This document shows, piece by piece, positions 54,010 to 64,000 of a stretch of DNA of 64,000 nt. A program made the translations under genes and the position numbers. Position 1 is the stretch's first letter. Each line of letters opens with the position of its first letter. The DNA comes from Aquihabitans sp. G128 (GTDB lineage Bacteria > Actinomycetota > Acidimicrobiia > Acidimicrobiales > Iamiaceae). The stretch covers positions 3,596,001 through 3,660,000 of the forward strand of contig NZ_CP077604.1 in assembly GCF_019048865.1 (NCBI RefSeq), written 5' to 3'. The notes under the pieces were generated by a model, which was given only the letters and a program-made list of their open reading frames with translations, was not told the DNA's origin and did no database searches.

Positions 54010-55476
54010 GTGACCGTCTTCCTCGTTGGTGCCGGACCTGGCGATCCCGGGCTGTTGACCCGGCGGGGGGCGGAGCTGCTGGCCCAGGCCGACGTCGTGG
54101 TCCACGACCGGCTGTCGGCCGCCGAGCTGCTCGACCTCGCACCCGACGGTGCCGAGCGGATCGACGTGGGCAAGGCCCCCAAGCACCACCGCATGACCCA
54201 GGACCAGATCAACGCCCTGCTCGTCGAGCGGGGGCTGGCCGGCCAGGCGGTCGTGCGGCTCAAGGGCGGCGACCCGTTCGTGTTCGCCCGGGGGAGCGAG
54301 GAGGCCCAGGCGCTCATCGACGCCGGGGTGCCCTACGAGGTCGTGCCCGGCATCACCTCGGCGCTGGCGGTGCCCGCCTACGCCGGCATCCCGGTCACCC
54401 AGCGCTTCTCGTCGACCTCCTTCACCGTCGTCACCGGCCACGAGGACCCCTCCAGCGGCGACGGCACGGTCGACTGGGACGCGGTGGCCCGGGTGGGCGG
54501 CACCATCGTCATCCTCATGGGCGTCGGCCGGTGGCCCCAGATCGCCCAGCGGCTGATGGCAGCCGGCCGCCCCGCCGACACTCCGGCGGCTGCCGTGCGG
54601 TGGGGCACGCGTCCCGAGCAGCACACCACCCGGGCCACCCTCGCCACCCTCGAGGACCACCCGCTCGACTCGCCGTCCGTGATCGTCGTCGGATCGGTGG
54701 CGGGGGAGGACCTCTCGTGGTTCGAGGGCCGTCCGCTCTTCGGCCGCTCCGTGGTGGTCACGCGAGCCCGGGCCCAGGCCTCGGGGCTGGCCGACCGGCT
54801 GCGGGCGCTGGGGGCCGACGTGGTGGAGGCGCCCACCATCGCCGTCGACGACCCGTCCGACGGCGGCTTCGCCCTGTCCTACGCCATCGGCCGGGTGGCG
54901 TCGTTCGACTGGCTGGTCGTCACCTCGCCGAACGGCGTCGAGCGCACCATGGACGCCGTCGGCGACGCCCGCACGCTGGCGGGGGTCTCGGTGGCGGCGG
55001 TGGGCACCGGCACCGCGGAGGCCCTGGCGCGGCGGGGGATCGTGGCCGACCTGGTGCCGGAGCGCTTCGTGGCCGAGGGCCTGCTGGAGGTGTTCCCCGC
55101 ACCGCCCGACGGTGGCGGGAAGGTGCTGCTGGCCGTGGCCGCCGGCGCTCGGCCGGTCCTGCGCGACGGGTTGCGGGAGGCCGGGTGGAAGGTCGAGGTC
55201 GTCGACGCCTACCGCACGGTCCCGGTGGTGCCCGACGAGGCGACCACCGCCCGCATCGAGGCGGCCGACGCCGTGACCTTCACGTCCTCGTCGACCGTCA
55301 CCAACCTGGTCGACGCGGTGGGCGTCGAGCGGGTGCCGCCCGTGGTGGCGTCGATCGGGCCCGTCACCTCGGCCACCGCGGTCCAGCAGGGGCTCACCGT
55401 CTCGGTGGAGGCCGATCCCCACACCGTCGACGGGCTGATCGCCGCGCTGCTGGGGGCGCTGGCTCCCCCAGCCTGA
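54010..55476 (+). CDS. cobA-hemD: uroporphyrinogen-III C-methyltransferase / uroporphyrinogen-III synthase fusion
   Basis: 488 residues. Residues 1-245 are Cob[36 protein letters not shown] and [15 protein letters not shown] bind SAM and substrate. Residues 250-488 are HemD ([32 protein letters not shown] ... [12 protein letters not shown]), which closes hydroxymethylbilane to uroporphyrinogen III. The fusion is common in actinobacteria and other groups. It links heme and siroheme/cobalamin branches. The start is supported by the TACCAT box. Confidence 0.93.
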   Translation: MTVFLVGAGPGDPGLLTRRGAELLAQADVVVHDRLSAAELLDLAPDGAERIDVGKAPKHHRMTQDQINALLVERGLAGQAVVRLKGGDPFVFARGSEEAQALIDAGVPYEVVPGITSALAVPAYAGIPVTQRFSSTSFTVVTGHEDPSSGDGTVDWDAVARVGGTIVILMGVGRWPQIAQRLMAAGRPADTPAAAVRWGTRPEQHTTRATLATLEDHPLDSPSVIVVGSVAGEDLSWFEGRPLFGRSVVVTRARAQASGLADRLRALGADVVEAPTIAVDDPSDGGFALSYAIGRVASFDWLVVTSPNGVERTMDAVGDARTLAGVSVAAVGTGTAEALARRGIVADLVPERFVAEGLLEVFPAPPDGGGKVLLAVAAGARPVLRDGLREAGWKVEVVDAYRTVPVVPDEATTARIEAADAVTFTSSSTVTNLVDAVGVERVPPVVASIGPVTSATAVQQGLTVSVEADPHTVDGLIAALLGALAPPA

Positions 55477-55537
55477 CGGGCACCTGTCACGTCTGCTGCG
55501 TGGCGGGGGCCGGAGCCCGGCGTGTCAGACTCGACCG

Positions 55538-56473
55538 GTGCCCGTCGTCGCCCTCGAAGCCCTCCCCGACCGCATCCTGGTGGCCCCCGAGGTCGCCGAG
55601 GCGCTGGGTGCCGGCCGGGCCGTGGTGGCCCTCGAGAGCACGATCATCAGCCACGGCCTGCCCCGGCCCCGGAACCTGGAGATCGCCGCGGACATCGAGG
55701 CGGCGGTGCGCGGCCAGGGCGCGGTGCCCGCCACCATCGCCGTGGTCGGCGGCGTGGTCCGCATCGGCCTCGACGCCGAAGCGCTCGGGGTGATCGCCAC
55801 CTCCGAGGACGTCGTGAAGGTCAGCTTGCGCGACGTCGCCACCGTGGCGGCCCGTGGCGGCCACGGCGCCACCACCGTGGCGTCCACCGCCCACCTCGCC
55901 GCCCTCGTGGGGATCGACGTGTTCGCCACCGGCGGGCTGGGCGGCGTGCACCGCGAGGCCAGGGAGACCTGGGACGAGTCGGCCGACCTCACCACGCTGG
56001 GCACCACGCCCATCACCATCGTCTCGGCCGGCGTGAAGTCGATCCTCGACGTTCCCGCCACCTTGGAGCGGCTCGAGACGCTCAACGTCGCGGTGGTGGG
56101 CTTCGGGACCGACCGGTTCCCCGGCTTCTACCTCAACGACTCCGGCTTCGGGCTCGACTGGCGGGTCGACTCGCCCGAGGAGGTGGCGGCGATCATGGCC
56201 GCCCGCCGCGACCTGGGCGCCGACAGCACGCTGCTGGTCACCAACCCCCTCCCGGTCGACCGCCAGGTCGACCCGGACCTGCACGAGCGGGTGCTGCACG
56301 AGGGGCTGGCGGCGGCCACGGCGGCGGGGGTGCGGGGCAAGGACGTCACGCCGTTCCTGCTGGCCCACTTCCACGAGGCCACCGGCGGCGAGAGCCTCCG
56401 TGCCAACATCGAGATCATCCTGGGCAACGCCGCCCTGGCCGCACGCATCGCCGTCGCCGCCGCGAACCACTGA
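55538..56473 (+). CDS. psuG: pseudouridine-5'-phosphate glycosidase PsuG
   Basis: 311 residues from GTG. Motifs: [59 protein letters not shown], and FYLNDSG. It splits (or forms) the C-C bond of pseudouridine 5'-phosphate to uracil and ribose 5-phosphate. A CAGACT box lies six bases upstream. It is followed 13 bases later by a PfkB kinase, giving the complete pseudouridine catabolism pair. Confidence 0.93.
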   Translation: MPVVALEALPDRILVAPEVAEALGAGRAVVALESTIISHGLPRPRNLEIAADIEAAVRGQGAVPATIAVVGGVVRIGLDAEALGVIATSEDVVKVSLRDVATVAARGGHGATTVASTAHLAALVGIDVFATGGLGGVHREARETWDESADLTTLGTTPITIVSAGVKSILDVPATLERLETLNVAVVGFGTDRFPGFYLNDSGFGLDWRVDSPEEVAAIMAARRDLGADSTLLVTNPLPVDRQVDPDLHERVLHEGLAAATAAGVRGKDVTPFLLAHFHEATGGESLRANIEIILGNAALAARIAVAAANH

Positions 56474-56486
56474 GGGACCCGCACCG

Positions 56487-57389
56487 ATGAGCGACAGCAC
56501 CACCCCCGCGGTCGAGGCCGCCCCCAGCGACGTCATGGTGGTCGGCGACCTCATGGTCGACGTCGTCGCCGTGCACAAGGACCCGCTCAACCCCGGCTCG
56601 GACACCCCGGCGCGCGTCCGGCTCAACGGCGGCGGCTCGGCTGCCAACACGGCCTCCTGGCTGGCCGCGCTGGGCGAGCGGCCGCGGCTGCTCGCCGCCA
56701 CCGGCGACGACGACCTCGGCGCCCGCGCCCGCAACGAGCTGGCTGCGGCCGGCGTCGACGTGGTGGGCCCGACCCTGGCCGACGAGGCCACCGGCACCTG
56801 CGTCGTGCTGGTGGGCCCCGACGGCGAGCGGACCATGCTCCCGGACCGGGGCGCCAACGACCGCCTGCCCGTGAGCGCCGTCATCGAGTCGCTCGACCCG
56901 CTGCCCGGGTGGGTGCACCTCTCGGGCTACGCCCTGCTGGGCGAGGGGTCCCGCAACGCCGGCAAGGCCGCCATCTCGGCGGCCCTCGCCGCCGGGTGCA
57001 CCGTGTCCGTCGACGCCGCCAGCGCCGCCCCGCTCAAGTCGGTCGGCGCCTCGGCCTTCCTCGACTGGATCGAGGGCGCCGACATCGTCTTCGCCAACGA
57101 CGCCGAGATCGAAGCCCTCGGCGGGGTCGCCGCCGTGCTCGGCAAGGTGGCCTCGGTGGCGGTCAAGCACGGCTCGGCCGGCGCCACCTGGACCGACGGC
57201 GTCGACTCCGCGGTGGCCGACGGCCTGCCGGTCGACCTGGCCGACTCCACCGGTGCCGGCGACGCCTTCGCCGCCGGCTGGATCGCCGCCCGCCGCGCCG
57301 GCGACGAGGTCGAGGCCGCCCTGAACGCCGCCGTCGCCGCCGGCGCCACGGCCGTCACCCGCCAGGGCGCCCGCCCCGCCACCGCCTAG
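56487..57389 (+). CDS. psuK: PfkB family kinase, probable pseudouridine kinase PsuK
   Basis: 300 residues. PfkB motif 1 RLNGGGSAANTASWLAALG and motif 2 DSTGAGDAFAAGW with the catalytic Asp. Its position directly after psuG supports pseudouridine as substrate, though ribokinase-like specificity cannot be excluded. ATG 56487 lies 13 bases after the psuG stop. Confidence 0.85.
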   Translation: MSDSTTPAVEAAPSDVMVVGDLMVDVVAVHKDPLNPGSDTPARVRLNGGGSAANTASWLAALGERPRLLAATGDDDLGARARNELAAAGVDVVGPTLADEATGTCVVLVGPDGERTMLPDRGANDRLPVSAVIESLDPLPGWVHLSGYALLGEGSRNAGKAAISAALAAGCTVSVDAASAAPLKSVGASAFLDWIEGADIVFANDAEIEALGGVAAVLGKVASVAVKHGSAGATWTDGVDSAVADGLPVDLADSTGAGDAFAAGWIAARRAGDEVEAALNAAVAAGATAVTRQGARPATA

Positions 57390-57519
57390 CCCCGCCCCCT
57401 CCCCACCCTCGTCGTGGGTTGGGATGTGGTCGCTGGTTGACCGGGATCCAGCCCGGCTCGGGGTGGTGCGTGCCCGACCGGTTGGCGGTGGGGGCGGGGG
57501 CGCGTGGCACCCTGGGGCG

Positions 57520-58200
57520 GTGACCGCGCTGCCGCTGCCCGACGCTGTCGTCTTCGACTTCGACGGGCTGGTGTTCGACTCCGAGACGCCGATCTTCGAG
57601 GCCTCCCGGAGCGCGCTGCGGGCGATCGGCCACGACATCACCGTCGAGGGCTGGTCGACGGTGATCGGCCACGGCGAGGCCGACTCCTTCCACCGCATGG
57701 AGGCGGCGGTCGGCTCGGCGATCGACCAGGAGGCCTACGCCGCGGCCTACGCGGCGACCGACCGGTCGTGGCGCGACACCATCCCGGCCAACCCCGGCGT
57801 GGAAGCGCTGTTGGACGCGCTCCGCGGGGCCGGCGTGCCGTGCGCCATCGCGTCGAGCTCGCCCTCGGGCTGGATCGAGGACCACCTGTCGCGCCTCGGC
57901 CTGCGAGATCGGTTCGCCACCATCGCCAACGCCGACCGGGTCCACGGCCGCACCAAGCCGGCGCCCGACTCCTACCTGCTGGCCTGCGCCGACCTCGGGG
58001 TCGAGCCGGCCCGCTGCGTGGCCCTGGAGGACTCGTCCCCCGGGATCGCCGCGGCGGTGGCCGCCGGCCTCAAGGTGGTGGCCGTGCCCAGCCACATCAC
58101 GGTGCACACCGACCTCACCGCCGCCCACCGCACCGTGCCCAGCCTCGAGCACCTGACCCTGGCCGAGCTGGCCGAGCTGGTGGCGGACCGCGCCGCCTGA
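57520..58200 (+). CDS. HAD-IA family phosphatase (beta-phosphoglucomutase-like)
   Basis: 226 residues from GTG. Motif I VVFDFDGLVFDSE, motif II ASSSPSGWI, Lys and acidic motif KPAPDSYLLA...ALEDSSPG. A helical C1 cap lies at about 20-85. Relatives include phosphatases for sugar phosphates and pseudouridine 5'-phosphate; the position after psuG/psuK makes the latter attractive but unproven. Confidence 0.87.
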   Translation: MTALPLPDAVVFDFDGLVFDSETPIFEASRSALRAIGHDITVEGWSTVIGHGEADSFHRMEAAVGSAIDQEAYAAAYAATDRSWRDTIPANPGVEALLDALRGAGVPCAIASSSPSGWIEDHLSRLGLRDRFATIANADRVHGRTKPAPDSYLLACADLGVEPARCVALEDSSPGIAAAVAAGLKVVAVPSHITVHTDLTAAHRTVPSLEHLTLAELAELVADRAA

Positions 58201-58295
58201 CCCGCCTGGCCGGCCGGCCCGATGGCGGGGCGCCGGCCGACCGTGGCGAACGGGTGGACCGCGCAAAGCCGGAGGCGCCGCCGGGGAGCCGTGGG

Positions 58296-58301
58296 TACCG
58301 T
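58296..58301 (+). promoter_or_regulatory. -10 box (TACCGT) for the S9 peptidase gene
   Basis: TACCGT ends six bases before GTG 58308, supporting this start. Confidence 0.45.
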
Positions 58302-58307
58302 CGTCGG

Positions 58308-60320
58308 GTGCTCCCCTCCGACCTCGGCCACCTGATCGACCTCGGCCAGCCCGCCCTCTCGCCCGACGGCTCGCTCGTGGCGTTCGTGGTGCGGCGGACC
58401 GACCTCGACGCCAACCGCTACCGCTCGGCCGTCTGGCTGGCCCCCACCGATGGCTCGCGGCCGCCCCGCCAGCTCACCGCCGGCACCGAGGGCGACGGCA
58501 ACCCGGCGTGGTCGCCCGACGGGTCCCGCCTCGCCTTCACCAGCAGCCGTGAGAAGCAGGGCGACGAGCAGCGCTCCACGCTGCACGTCCTCGCCATCGA
58601 CGGTCCCGGCGAGACCGTCACCCTCACGTCGCAGCCCGAGGGGCTGGCCGAGCTCCGGTGGTCGCCCGACGGCACCCGCATCGCGTTCTCCTGCCGGCAG
58701 CGGGGCGAGCGCTACGCGGCCGGCGACGACGACGCCTCCCGCCCGCCCCGGAAGATCACCCACCTGCTCAACCGGCTGAACGGCGAGGGCTTCATCACCG
58801 ACCGGCCCAACCGGATCTGGGCGGTGCCGGCCGACGGGTCCGGCCCCGCGGTCGCCGTCAGCGGCGGCGACAACCCCGGCGACCACGCCAGCCCCACCTG
58901 GTCGCCGGACGGCACCCGTCTGGCCTTCACCGCCAGCAGCGAGCCCGACTGGGACCTCGACCTGCGCACCGGCGTGCACGCGGTGACCGTGGGCGAGGGC
59001 GTGCCCGAGGAGGCGCTCGTCCCCGAGCGGCTCGTCGGCGGGCCCATCGGGTGGACCGGGCTGGCCTGGTCGCCCGACGGCACCCGCATCGTGGGGCTCA
59101 CCGAGGACCTGGCGGTCAGCGTCTCGAACTACCGGGTGGCCGTGCTGCAGGTGGCCGACGGCTCGGTCACGTACCCGGCCGACGCGCTCGACCGGAGCCA
59201 TGCCCCGTACCCCGGCGCCCGGCCGCCGGTGTGGGACGACGAGCACCTGGTGTTCAACGCCGAGGACCGGGGTGCGGTGAAGCTGTTCCGGGTGCCCGCC
59301 GACGGAGCGGCGGCGCCCGAGATCGTGCTCGGAGGCGCCGAGCGCACGGTGGCCGGCTTCGACCTCGCGGCGGGGGTGGTGGCCTACACCAGCACCACCA
59401 CCGACCGGCTGGCCGAGGTCCACGTCCTCGACGCCGACGGCACCGAGCGCCGCCTGACCACGCTCACCGACGGCTTCCACCGCCGCCGCCCGGCGCACCC
59501 CACCGAGCGCTTCACCGTCGCCTCGCCCTCGGAGGGCGACCTCGACGCATGGCTGGTCACCCCGGCCGACCTCGATCGGTCGAAGCCCCACCCCGTGCTG
59601 CTCAGCATCCACGGCGGGCCGTTCACCCAGTACGGCGAGCGGTGGTTCGACGAGTTCCAGCTGTGGGCCAGCGCCGGGTACTGCGTGCTGTTCACCAACC
59701 CGCACGGGTCGAGCGGCCGCGAGCAGGCGTTCGGGAGGGCCATCCGGTCGCCCTTCTCGGCCGTCGAGCCGGGCAGCGGGTGGGGCGGGCAGGACGCCGA
59801 CGACGTCCTGGCCGTGCTCGACCACGCCCTCGGCGCCTTCCCCTTCCTCGACGCCGACCGCGTGGGCGTGCTGGGGGGCAGCTACGGCGGCTACCTCACG
59901 TCCTGGCTGGTGGGCCACACCGACCGCTTCGCCGCCGCCTGCTCCGAGCGGGCCGTCAACAACCTGCTGACCTGCGAGTGGTCCTCGGACGCCGCGGGTC
60001 TGTTCCGGTGGCAGCTGGGCCTGTCGCACCTGGAGGGCCCCGAGGAGTACCTGCGGATGTCGCCCATCACCTACGTCGAGCAGATCACCACGCCGATGCT
60101 GCTCCTGCACAGCGAGGAGGACCTGCGCTGCCCCGTCGAGCAGGCCGACCAGCTGTGGGTGGCGCTGCGGATGCTCGGCCGCGAGGTGGAGTACCACCGC
60201 TTCCCCGGGGAGAGCCACGAGCTGTCCCGCAGCGGGAGCCCCAAGCACCGGGTGCAGCGCGCCCAGCTCATCCTCGACTTCTTCGACCGCCACCTCAAGG
60301 TCGGACCGGCGGCGGGCTGA
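58308..60320 (+). CDS. S9 family (prolyl oligopeptidase/acylaminoacyl) serine peptidase
   Basis: 670 residues. The N-terminal two thirds is a TolB-like beta propeller with repeated WSPDGTRLAF strands. The C-terminal alpha/beta hydrolase has the nucleophile in GGSYGGYLTS, the Asp in SEEDLRCP and the His in GESHELSRSG. It hydrolyses small peptides or acylated amino-acid peptides. No signal peptide is visible, so it is probably cytosolic. It converges with the LuxR gene, whose stop is 4 bases away. Confidence 0.92.
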   Translation: MLPSDLGHLIDLGQPALSPDGSLVAFVVRRTDLDANRYRSAVWLAPTDGSRPPRQLTAGTEGDGNPAWSPDGSRLAFTSSREKQGDEQRSTLHVLAIDGPGETVTLTSQPEGLAELRWSPDGTRIAFSCRQRGERYAAGDDDASRPPRKITHLLNRLNGEGFITDRPNRIWAVPADGSGPAVAVSGGDNPGDHASPTWSPDGTRLAFTASSEPDWDLDLRTGVHAVTVGEGVPEEALVPERLVGGPIGWTGLAWSPDGTRIVGLTEDLAVSVSNYRVAVLQVADGSVTYPADALDRSHAPYPGARPPVWDDEHLVFNAEDRGAVKLFRVPADGAAAPEIVLGGAERTVAGFDLAAGVVAYTSTTTDRLAEVHVLDADGTERRLTTLTDGFHRRRPAHPTERFTVASPSEGDLDAWLVTPADLDRSKPHPVLLSIHGGPFTQYGERWFDEFQLWASAGYCVLFTNPHGSSGREQAFGRAIRSPFSAVEPGSGWGGQDADDVLAVLDHALGAFPFLDADRVGVLGGSYGGYLTSWLVGHTDRFAAACSERAVNNLLTCEWSSDAAGLFRWQLGLSHLEGPEEYLRMSPITYVEQITTPMLLLHSEEDLRCPVEQADQLWVALRMLGREVEYHRFPGESHELSRSGSPKHRVQRAQLILDFFDRHLKVGPAAG

Positions 60321-60324
60321 GGCC

Positions 60325-63118
60325 TCAGCGAGCGCCGTTGCGCACCAGCCAGGCGGCGGCCTCGCCTCTGGTGGCCACGCCGAGCTTGGCCAGGATGTTG
60401 GACACGTGCACGCCGGCCGTGCGCGGCGAGATGTAGAGCCGCTCGGCGAGGTCGGCGTTCGACAGGCCCTCCGCCACCAGGGCCAGCACCTCGCGCTCGC
60501 GAGGGGTGAGCGCCGGCGGGCCGTCGACCGTGGCCGCCAGCGGTCCGCCGCCCAGCCGCCGGTCGAGGGCGGCCAGCTGGTCGCGGCGGCGCCCGGGCCA
60601 GCGCTGCAGCAGCAGCCGGGCCGCCGCGGCGTGGGGGCGGGCCTCCTCGGCGCGCCCGAGGCCGATGAGAGCTCGCGCCGCCGCGAGGTGGTCGCTGGCG
60701 GCGTGAGGCGCCGCCATGGGCAGGTCGAAGGGCTCGACCAGGAAGGTCGCCTCGAGGTGCTCGAGGGCGAGCTTGAGGTTGCCGTCGGCCAGCTCGACGT
60801 GGCCGAGGTACCGCCGCTGGGCGTAGGCGGTGGACCGCGACTCGAAGCCCCAGATCCGCGCCATCGAGGCCACCAGGCGGCGGGCGTCGTCGGGCGCGAA
60901 CCCGGGCTCGCCCACCAGGTCGAGCACGTCGTCGAACGTGGCGGCGTCGAGGCCGTCGACCTCCCCCTTCGACACCAGGGCGCCCAGGTGGGTGGCCACG
61001 TCGCCGGGGCGACGGGCGGCCACCGCGACGGCCAGGCGGACGCCGAGGAGGAACTCCTGCTTCTCGCGGCCCACCTCGCGGACCTCGCCCAGGAGCCGCT
61101 GGGCCCGTTCCACCTCGGCGCTCTCGAGGGCCAGGCCGATCTCGCGCAGGTGGAGCCAGCCCGACTGGTCGCCGCGGCGCTCGCGGTCGAGGCGCCGGAA
61201 CTCGGCCACCCAGTGGTCGGCCTGCTCGCGGTCGCCGTCGTAGAGGGCGATCTCGAACTGGCCGAGGGTGTAGGCGTAGGTCCCCTCGGGGTCCCAGCCG
61301 GCCCGGTCGGCGGCGGCCCGCATCAGCTCGAGCAGCTCGCGCCGCTCGCCCGAGGGCAGGACGCCCAGGCTGGAGAACGCGGCGTTGCTCCAGGCCCGCG
61401 CCGCCACGAAGTCCTCGCCGGCGGCGTTGGCCTCCTCGGCCACCGAGCGCAGGAGCAGGACGCTGTCGCGCACCGAGGCCCGGTGGTTCACCAGGGCGCT
61501 GCCCTTCTCGACCAGGGCGGCGCGCCGGATGCTGGGCAGGTCGAGCCGCTCGGCGGCCTCCACGGCCCGCTCGGCCCATGCGAGGGCGTCGTCGACCCGG
61601 GCGCGCAGCATGGCCTGCTGGGCGAGGGCGGCGAGCAGGGCGGTGCGCTCCTCGCCGTCGGCGAGCACGTCGAGGTCGGCCACCATGTCCTCGATGATCG
61701 GGGCCAGCGACGCTTCGTCGCCGCGCTCCCAGTAGAGGCGCATGAGGAGTCGGCGCGCCTCCGAGCGGCCCTCGAGGTCACCCGCCCGCTCGGCCTGGGT
61801 GGCCCACCGCTCGGCGTGGGCGACGGCGTCGTCGTTCAGGCCGGCCAACCAGGCCGAGCGGGCGGCCGCCGAGCGCAGGGCGAGGTCGTCGTCCTCCTCG
61901 CTCAGGCCCAGCTCGGCCAGCTCGAGCGCCTGGAAGCTCGACCCGATGGCGAGGTAGCGCTCGCTGCCGCGACGGGCGAGGTCGACCATCTCGGCGGCTC
62001 GGCCGGCGCCACGGGCGTGGCGGGCCATCACCGCGAAGTTGTGGCTGTCGGCCCGCTGGAGGGCGTCGAGGGCGGCTTGGTGGATGCGGCGGTGCTCGCG
62101 CCCGAGGAGCCGCTGCTCGATGGCCTCCCGCGAGAGGTCGTGGCGGAACCCGAAGACGTCGGGCTCGGTCTCGACCAGCAGCCCGTGGGCGATGAGGTCG
62201 CGGAGCACGCCGATCAGCTCGGTCTCCTCGAGGCCGGTCACCGCGGCGAGCACGTCGAAGGTGACGCGTCGTCCGAGCACGGCGGCGGTCTCGATGGTGG
62301 CGCGAGCGGTGGGCTCGAGCCCGTCGACCTGGTTGTGCACCGCCTCGGCCAGGTTCCAGGGCAGCGGCGCGGTGTCGAGGTCCTCCAGCGCGGCGCCCCC
62401 GGAGGCGACGAGCAGCTCCTCGAGGAAGAACGGGTTGCCGCCGCTGCGGGCGTGCAGGCCCTCGGCCACCCGGTAGCTCGGTTGGCCGCCGTAGACCGCA
62501 GCGAGGAAGTCGCGCACGTCGGCCACCGAGAAGCGGTCGAGGCGCAAGTGCACCGTCGACGGTCGGCGCTCGAGGCGGGGGAGGGCCTCGGTCAGCGGGT
62601 GCCGGCGCGTGAGGTCGCGCGGCCGGTAGGTGCCGAGCAGCACCTGGGGCGGCCGTCCGGCCTCACGGGCGCCGAGCTGCTCCAGCAGGGCGATGCTCTC
62701 GGAGTCGGCCCAGTGCAGGTCCTCGAAGACCACCACGGACCGCCGGTCGCCCACCAGGTCGTCGAGCAGCTCGCGGGCCAGGGCGAAGCGGGTGGCCAGC
62801 GGTCCCTGGCCCTGGTCGGCGCCCGAGGGGCGGAGGGCCACCACGCCCGTCGTCGGGGGCGACGTGGTCGGAGACGGCGTCGAGGAGCAGCTCGAAGGGG
62901 TGGCTCAGCCCGCCGGGGTCGGCCTGGCCGGCGAGGACGAGGACGTCGTCGGGCAGCTGGGCCTGCAGCTCGCGCAGCAGGCGGGACTTGCCGATCCCGG
63001 CGCCGCCGCCGATCAGCCCGAGGCCGCCCTCCGGCGATGCCAGGAGCGAGCTCAGCCGGTCGAGGTGGGTGGCACGACCCACCATGACCGGGCTGAGCCC
63101 ACTTCTCCCGGCAAGCAT
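60325..63118 (-). CDS. large LuxR family regulator with N-terminal AAA ATPase (LAL/MalT-like), frameshifted
   Basis: The corrected protein is about 930 residues. P-loop GGGAGIGKSRLLREL near residue 42, Walker B VVVFEDLHWADSES, a long TPR-like helical middle, and a C-terminal LuxR HTH (LTPREREVLALVAEGLSNADLAERLYISPRTAGVHVSNILAKLGV). The first 90 codons are in another frame; the CCC at 62846-62848 (GGG in the mRNA) with one base too many explains it, giving VVALRPSGADQGQG. ATG 63118 lies six bases after a TACGAT box. The inducer is unknown. Confidence 0.9.
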
Positions 63119-63124
63119 GGGGCG

Positions 63125-63130
63125 ATCGTA
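63125..63130 (-). promoter_or_regulatory. -10 box (TACGAT) for the LuxR regulator
   Basis: Minus-strand TACGAT ends six bases before ATG 63118, fixing the start and predicting a leaderless mRNA. Confidence 0.5.
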
Positions 63131-63224
63131 CCGATCACCCGCGGCCGAGGCGCCGGCCCCCGCCGGAGCCTCGGATGCCGATGGTGCGGGGGCCGGAGCC
63201 CCCGGGGGCGAGGGGACGGGGCCC

Positions 63225-63389
63225 CTAGAAGATGCGGGCCGGCCGGGCCGCACCGATGCTCGGGGTGCGCACCGATGCCCGGTGCGACGCCACCTCGATG
63301 TCGATCTCCCGGGCGCCACGGCGGCGACCACCGGTCCGCTCCGAGCCGAACCGCCCGGCCGTGATCCGTTCGTACAACCTTCCGCTCAT
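63225..63389 (-). CDS. possible small basic protein
   Basis: 54 residues from ATG 63389 (SGRLYERITAGRFGSERTGG, then an Arg-rich middle). A GAGG-like site precedes the ATG. It lies between the LuxR and hemB genes, has no recognised family, and its composition could arise by chance in GC-rich DNA. Confidence 0.35.
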   Translation of the reverse strand: MSGRLYERITAGRFGSERTGGRRRGAREIDIEVASHRASVRTPSIGAARPARIF

Positions 63390-63599
63390 CGCAGGGCCTC
63401 CTGGTCTCGCCCCGACCGCTCTGGCCGGTGGCATGGATCCATCGTGCGCCTCTGAGGTAGGCCGCCACATCGGTCGCGATGCGTATTCGCGTGGCCGCGC
63501 GCTACCTAGGCCGGACGTCACACGACCTACGTCGGAGAATCGGTGCTGGTCAGCGAGGGGCCGGCGCCGACCGGTGGTCGGGCCGGCCGGCGCCGCCCG

Positions 63600-63605
63600 T
63601 AGGCT
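63600..63605 (+). promoter_or_regulatory. -10 box (TAGGCT) for hemB
   Basis: TAGGCT ends six bases before GTG 63612; there is no ribosome site, consistent with leaderless translation. Confidence 0.5.
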
Positions 63606-63611
63606 CGCGCC

Positions 63612-64000
63612 GTGTTCCCGCAGCGCCGCCTCCGCCGGCTCCGCCGCACCCCGGCCCTGCGCCGGATGGTGGCCGAGACCGTCCTCACGCCGAACGACCT
63701 GATCGCCCCGCTGTTCGTGCGCGAGGGCATCACCGAGCCGCAGCCGATCGCCTCCATCCCCGGCGTCTCGCAGCACACGCTCGAGTCGCTGCGCCAGGAG
63801 GTGCGCGAGCTGATCGACGTGGGCGTGCCGGGCGTGATCCTCTTCGGCGTGCCCGAGCACAAGGACGCCGAGGGCAGCGGGGCCAGCGATCCGGACGGGA
63901 TCGTCCAGGTGGCGCTGCGGGACCTGCGCGACGCCTTCGGCGACGACGTCGTGCTCATCGCCGACCTGTGCCTGGACGAGTACACCGACCACGGCCACTG
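63612..64000 (+). CDS. hemB: delta-aminolevulinic acid dehydratase (porphobilinogen synthase), 5' part
   Basis: The first 129 codons are present; the gene runs off the right edge. RRLRRTPALRRMVAETVLTPNDLIAPLFVREG, FGVPEHKDAEGSGA and VLIADLCLDEYTDHGH are strong HemB markers (the last holds metal and substrate residues). It condenses two aminolevulinates to porphobilinogen, upstream of HemC. In mycobacteria hemB follows hemD directly; here about 8 kb of other genes separate them. Confidence 0.95.
   Translation, partial: MFPQRRLRRLRRTPALRRMVAETVLTPNDLIAPLFVREGITEPQPIASIPGVSQHTLESLRQEVRELIDVGVPGVILFGVPEHKDAEGSGASDPDGIVQVALRDLRDAFGDDVVLIADLCLDEYTDHGH

Overview
The window is a very GC-rich stretch (third codon positions almost always G or C) from a member of the Actinomycetota. 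MshA of mycothiol biosynthesis, a class E sortase with an LPRTG substrate, an actinobacterial-type Tad pilus locus, an RsiG-like protein and a rex/hem cluster all point there. The overall style suggests a high-GC Acidimicrobiia (Iamia-like) lineage, but that placement is inference. I found no rRNA, tRNA, CRISPR array or insertion sequence.

Layout. 0-5.8 kb: a primary-like sigma factor, two GT-C membrane glycosyltransferases, a 24-residue membrane peptide and an HAD-IB phosphatase. 5.9-10.2 kb: a compact Tad/Flp pilus operon (tadZ-tadA-tadB-tadC-pilin-tadE). 10.2-12.6 kb: a lower-GC accessory patch of small genes (S1-SUKH fusion, unknown protein, CPCC mini-protein, unknown protein) resembling an orphan immunity-gene cluster. 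12.8-16.2 kb: LPXTG surface protein, class E sortase and a second wall/membrane protein. 16.4-23.4 kb: a DUF1998 helicase, an RsbV/RsbW-like pair, NhaA, and a P450/SDR operon behind a KstR-like palindrome. 23.6-38.3 kb: mostly housekeeping and lipid-related genes (ArfB, META protein, ceramidase, AraC/ankyrin pair, Lgt, XRE-cupin, DMT transporter, CsbD, enoyl-CoA hydratase, YgjP-type metalloprotease, phosphatase, MoaD-like protein, CdsA-like membrane protein, RsiG). 38.5-48.6 kb: MshA, a YbjN protein, ProC, an excisionase-like HTH protein, a SAM hydrolase, an ABC-2 transporter, an acyl-CoA ligase and Rex. 48.8-64 kb: tetrapyrrole genes (Met8-like, hemA, hemC, cobA-hemD, hemB) interrupted by an inverted phospholipase D gene, pseudouridine salvage (psuG/psuK/HAD), an S9 peptidase and a large LuxR regulator. 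The order mshA-ybjN-proC-HTH...hemA-hemC-hemD-hemB parallels the conserved actinobacterial block known from mycobacteria.

Two properties cut across the window. First, eleven genes, including expected essentials (lgt, hemC, proC), are split by a single-base frameshift, often at a short homopolymer. This looks like residual indel error in the assembly, and I give these genes as full spans. Second, many genes have a TANNNT box only 6-9 bases before the start codon, which implies widespread leaderless transcription.

The most interesting biology is a c-di-GMP-type RsiG homologue carrying one exact and one degenerate ligand motif, a GGDEF-derived protein that has lost its active site, the S1-SUKH fusion in the accessory patch, a P450 whose I-helix lacks the usual acid-alcohol pair, and a MoaD-like protein whose GlyGly is masked by three extra residues.
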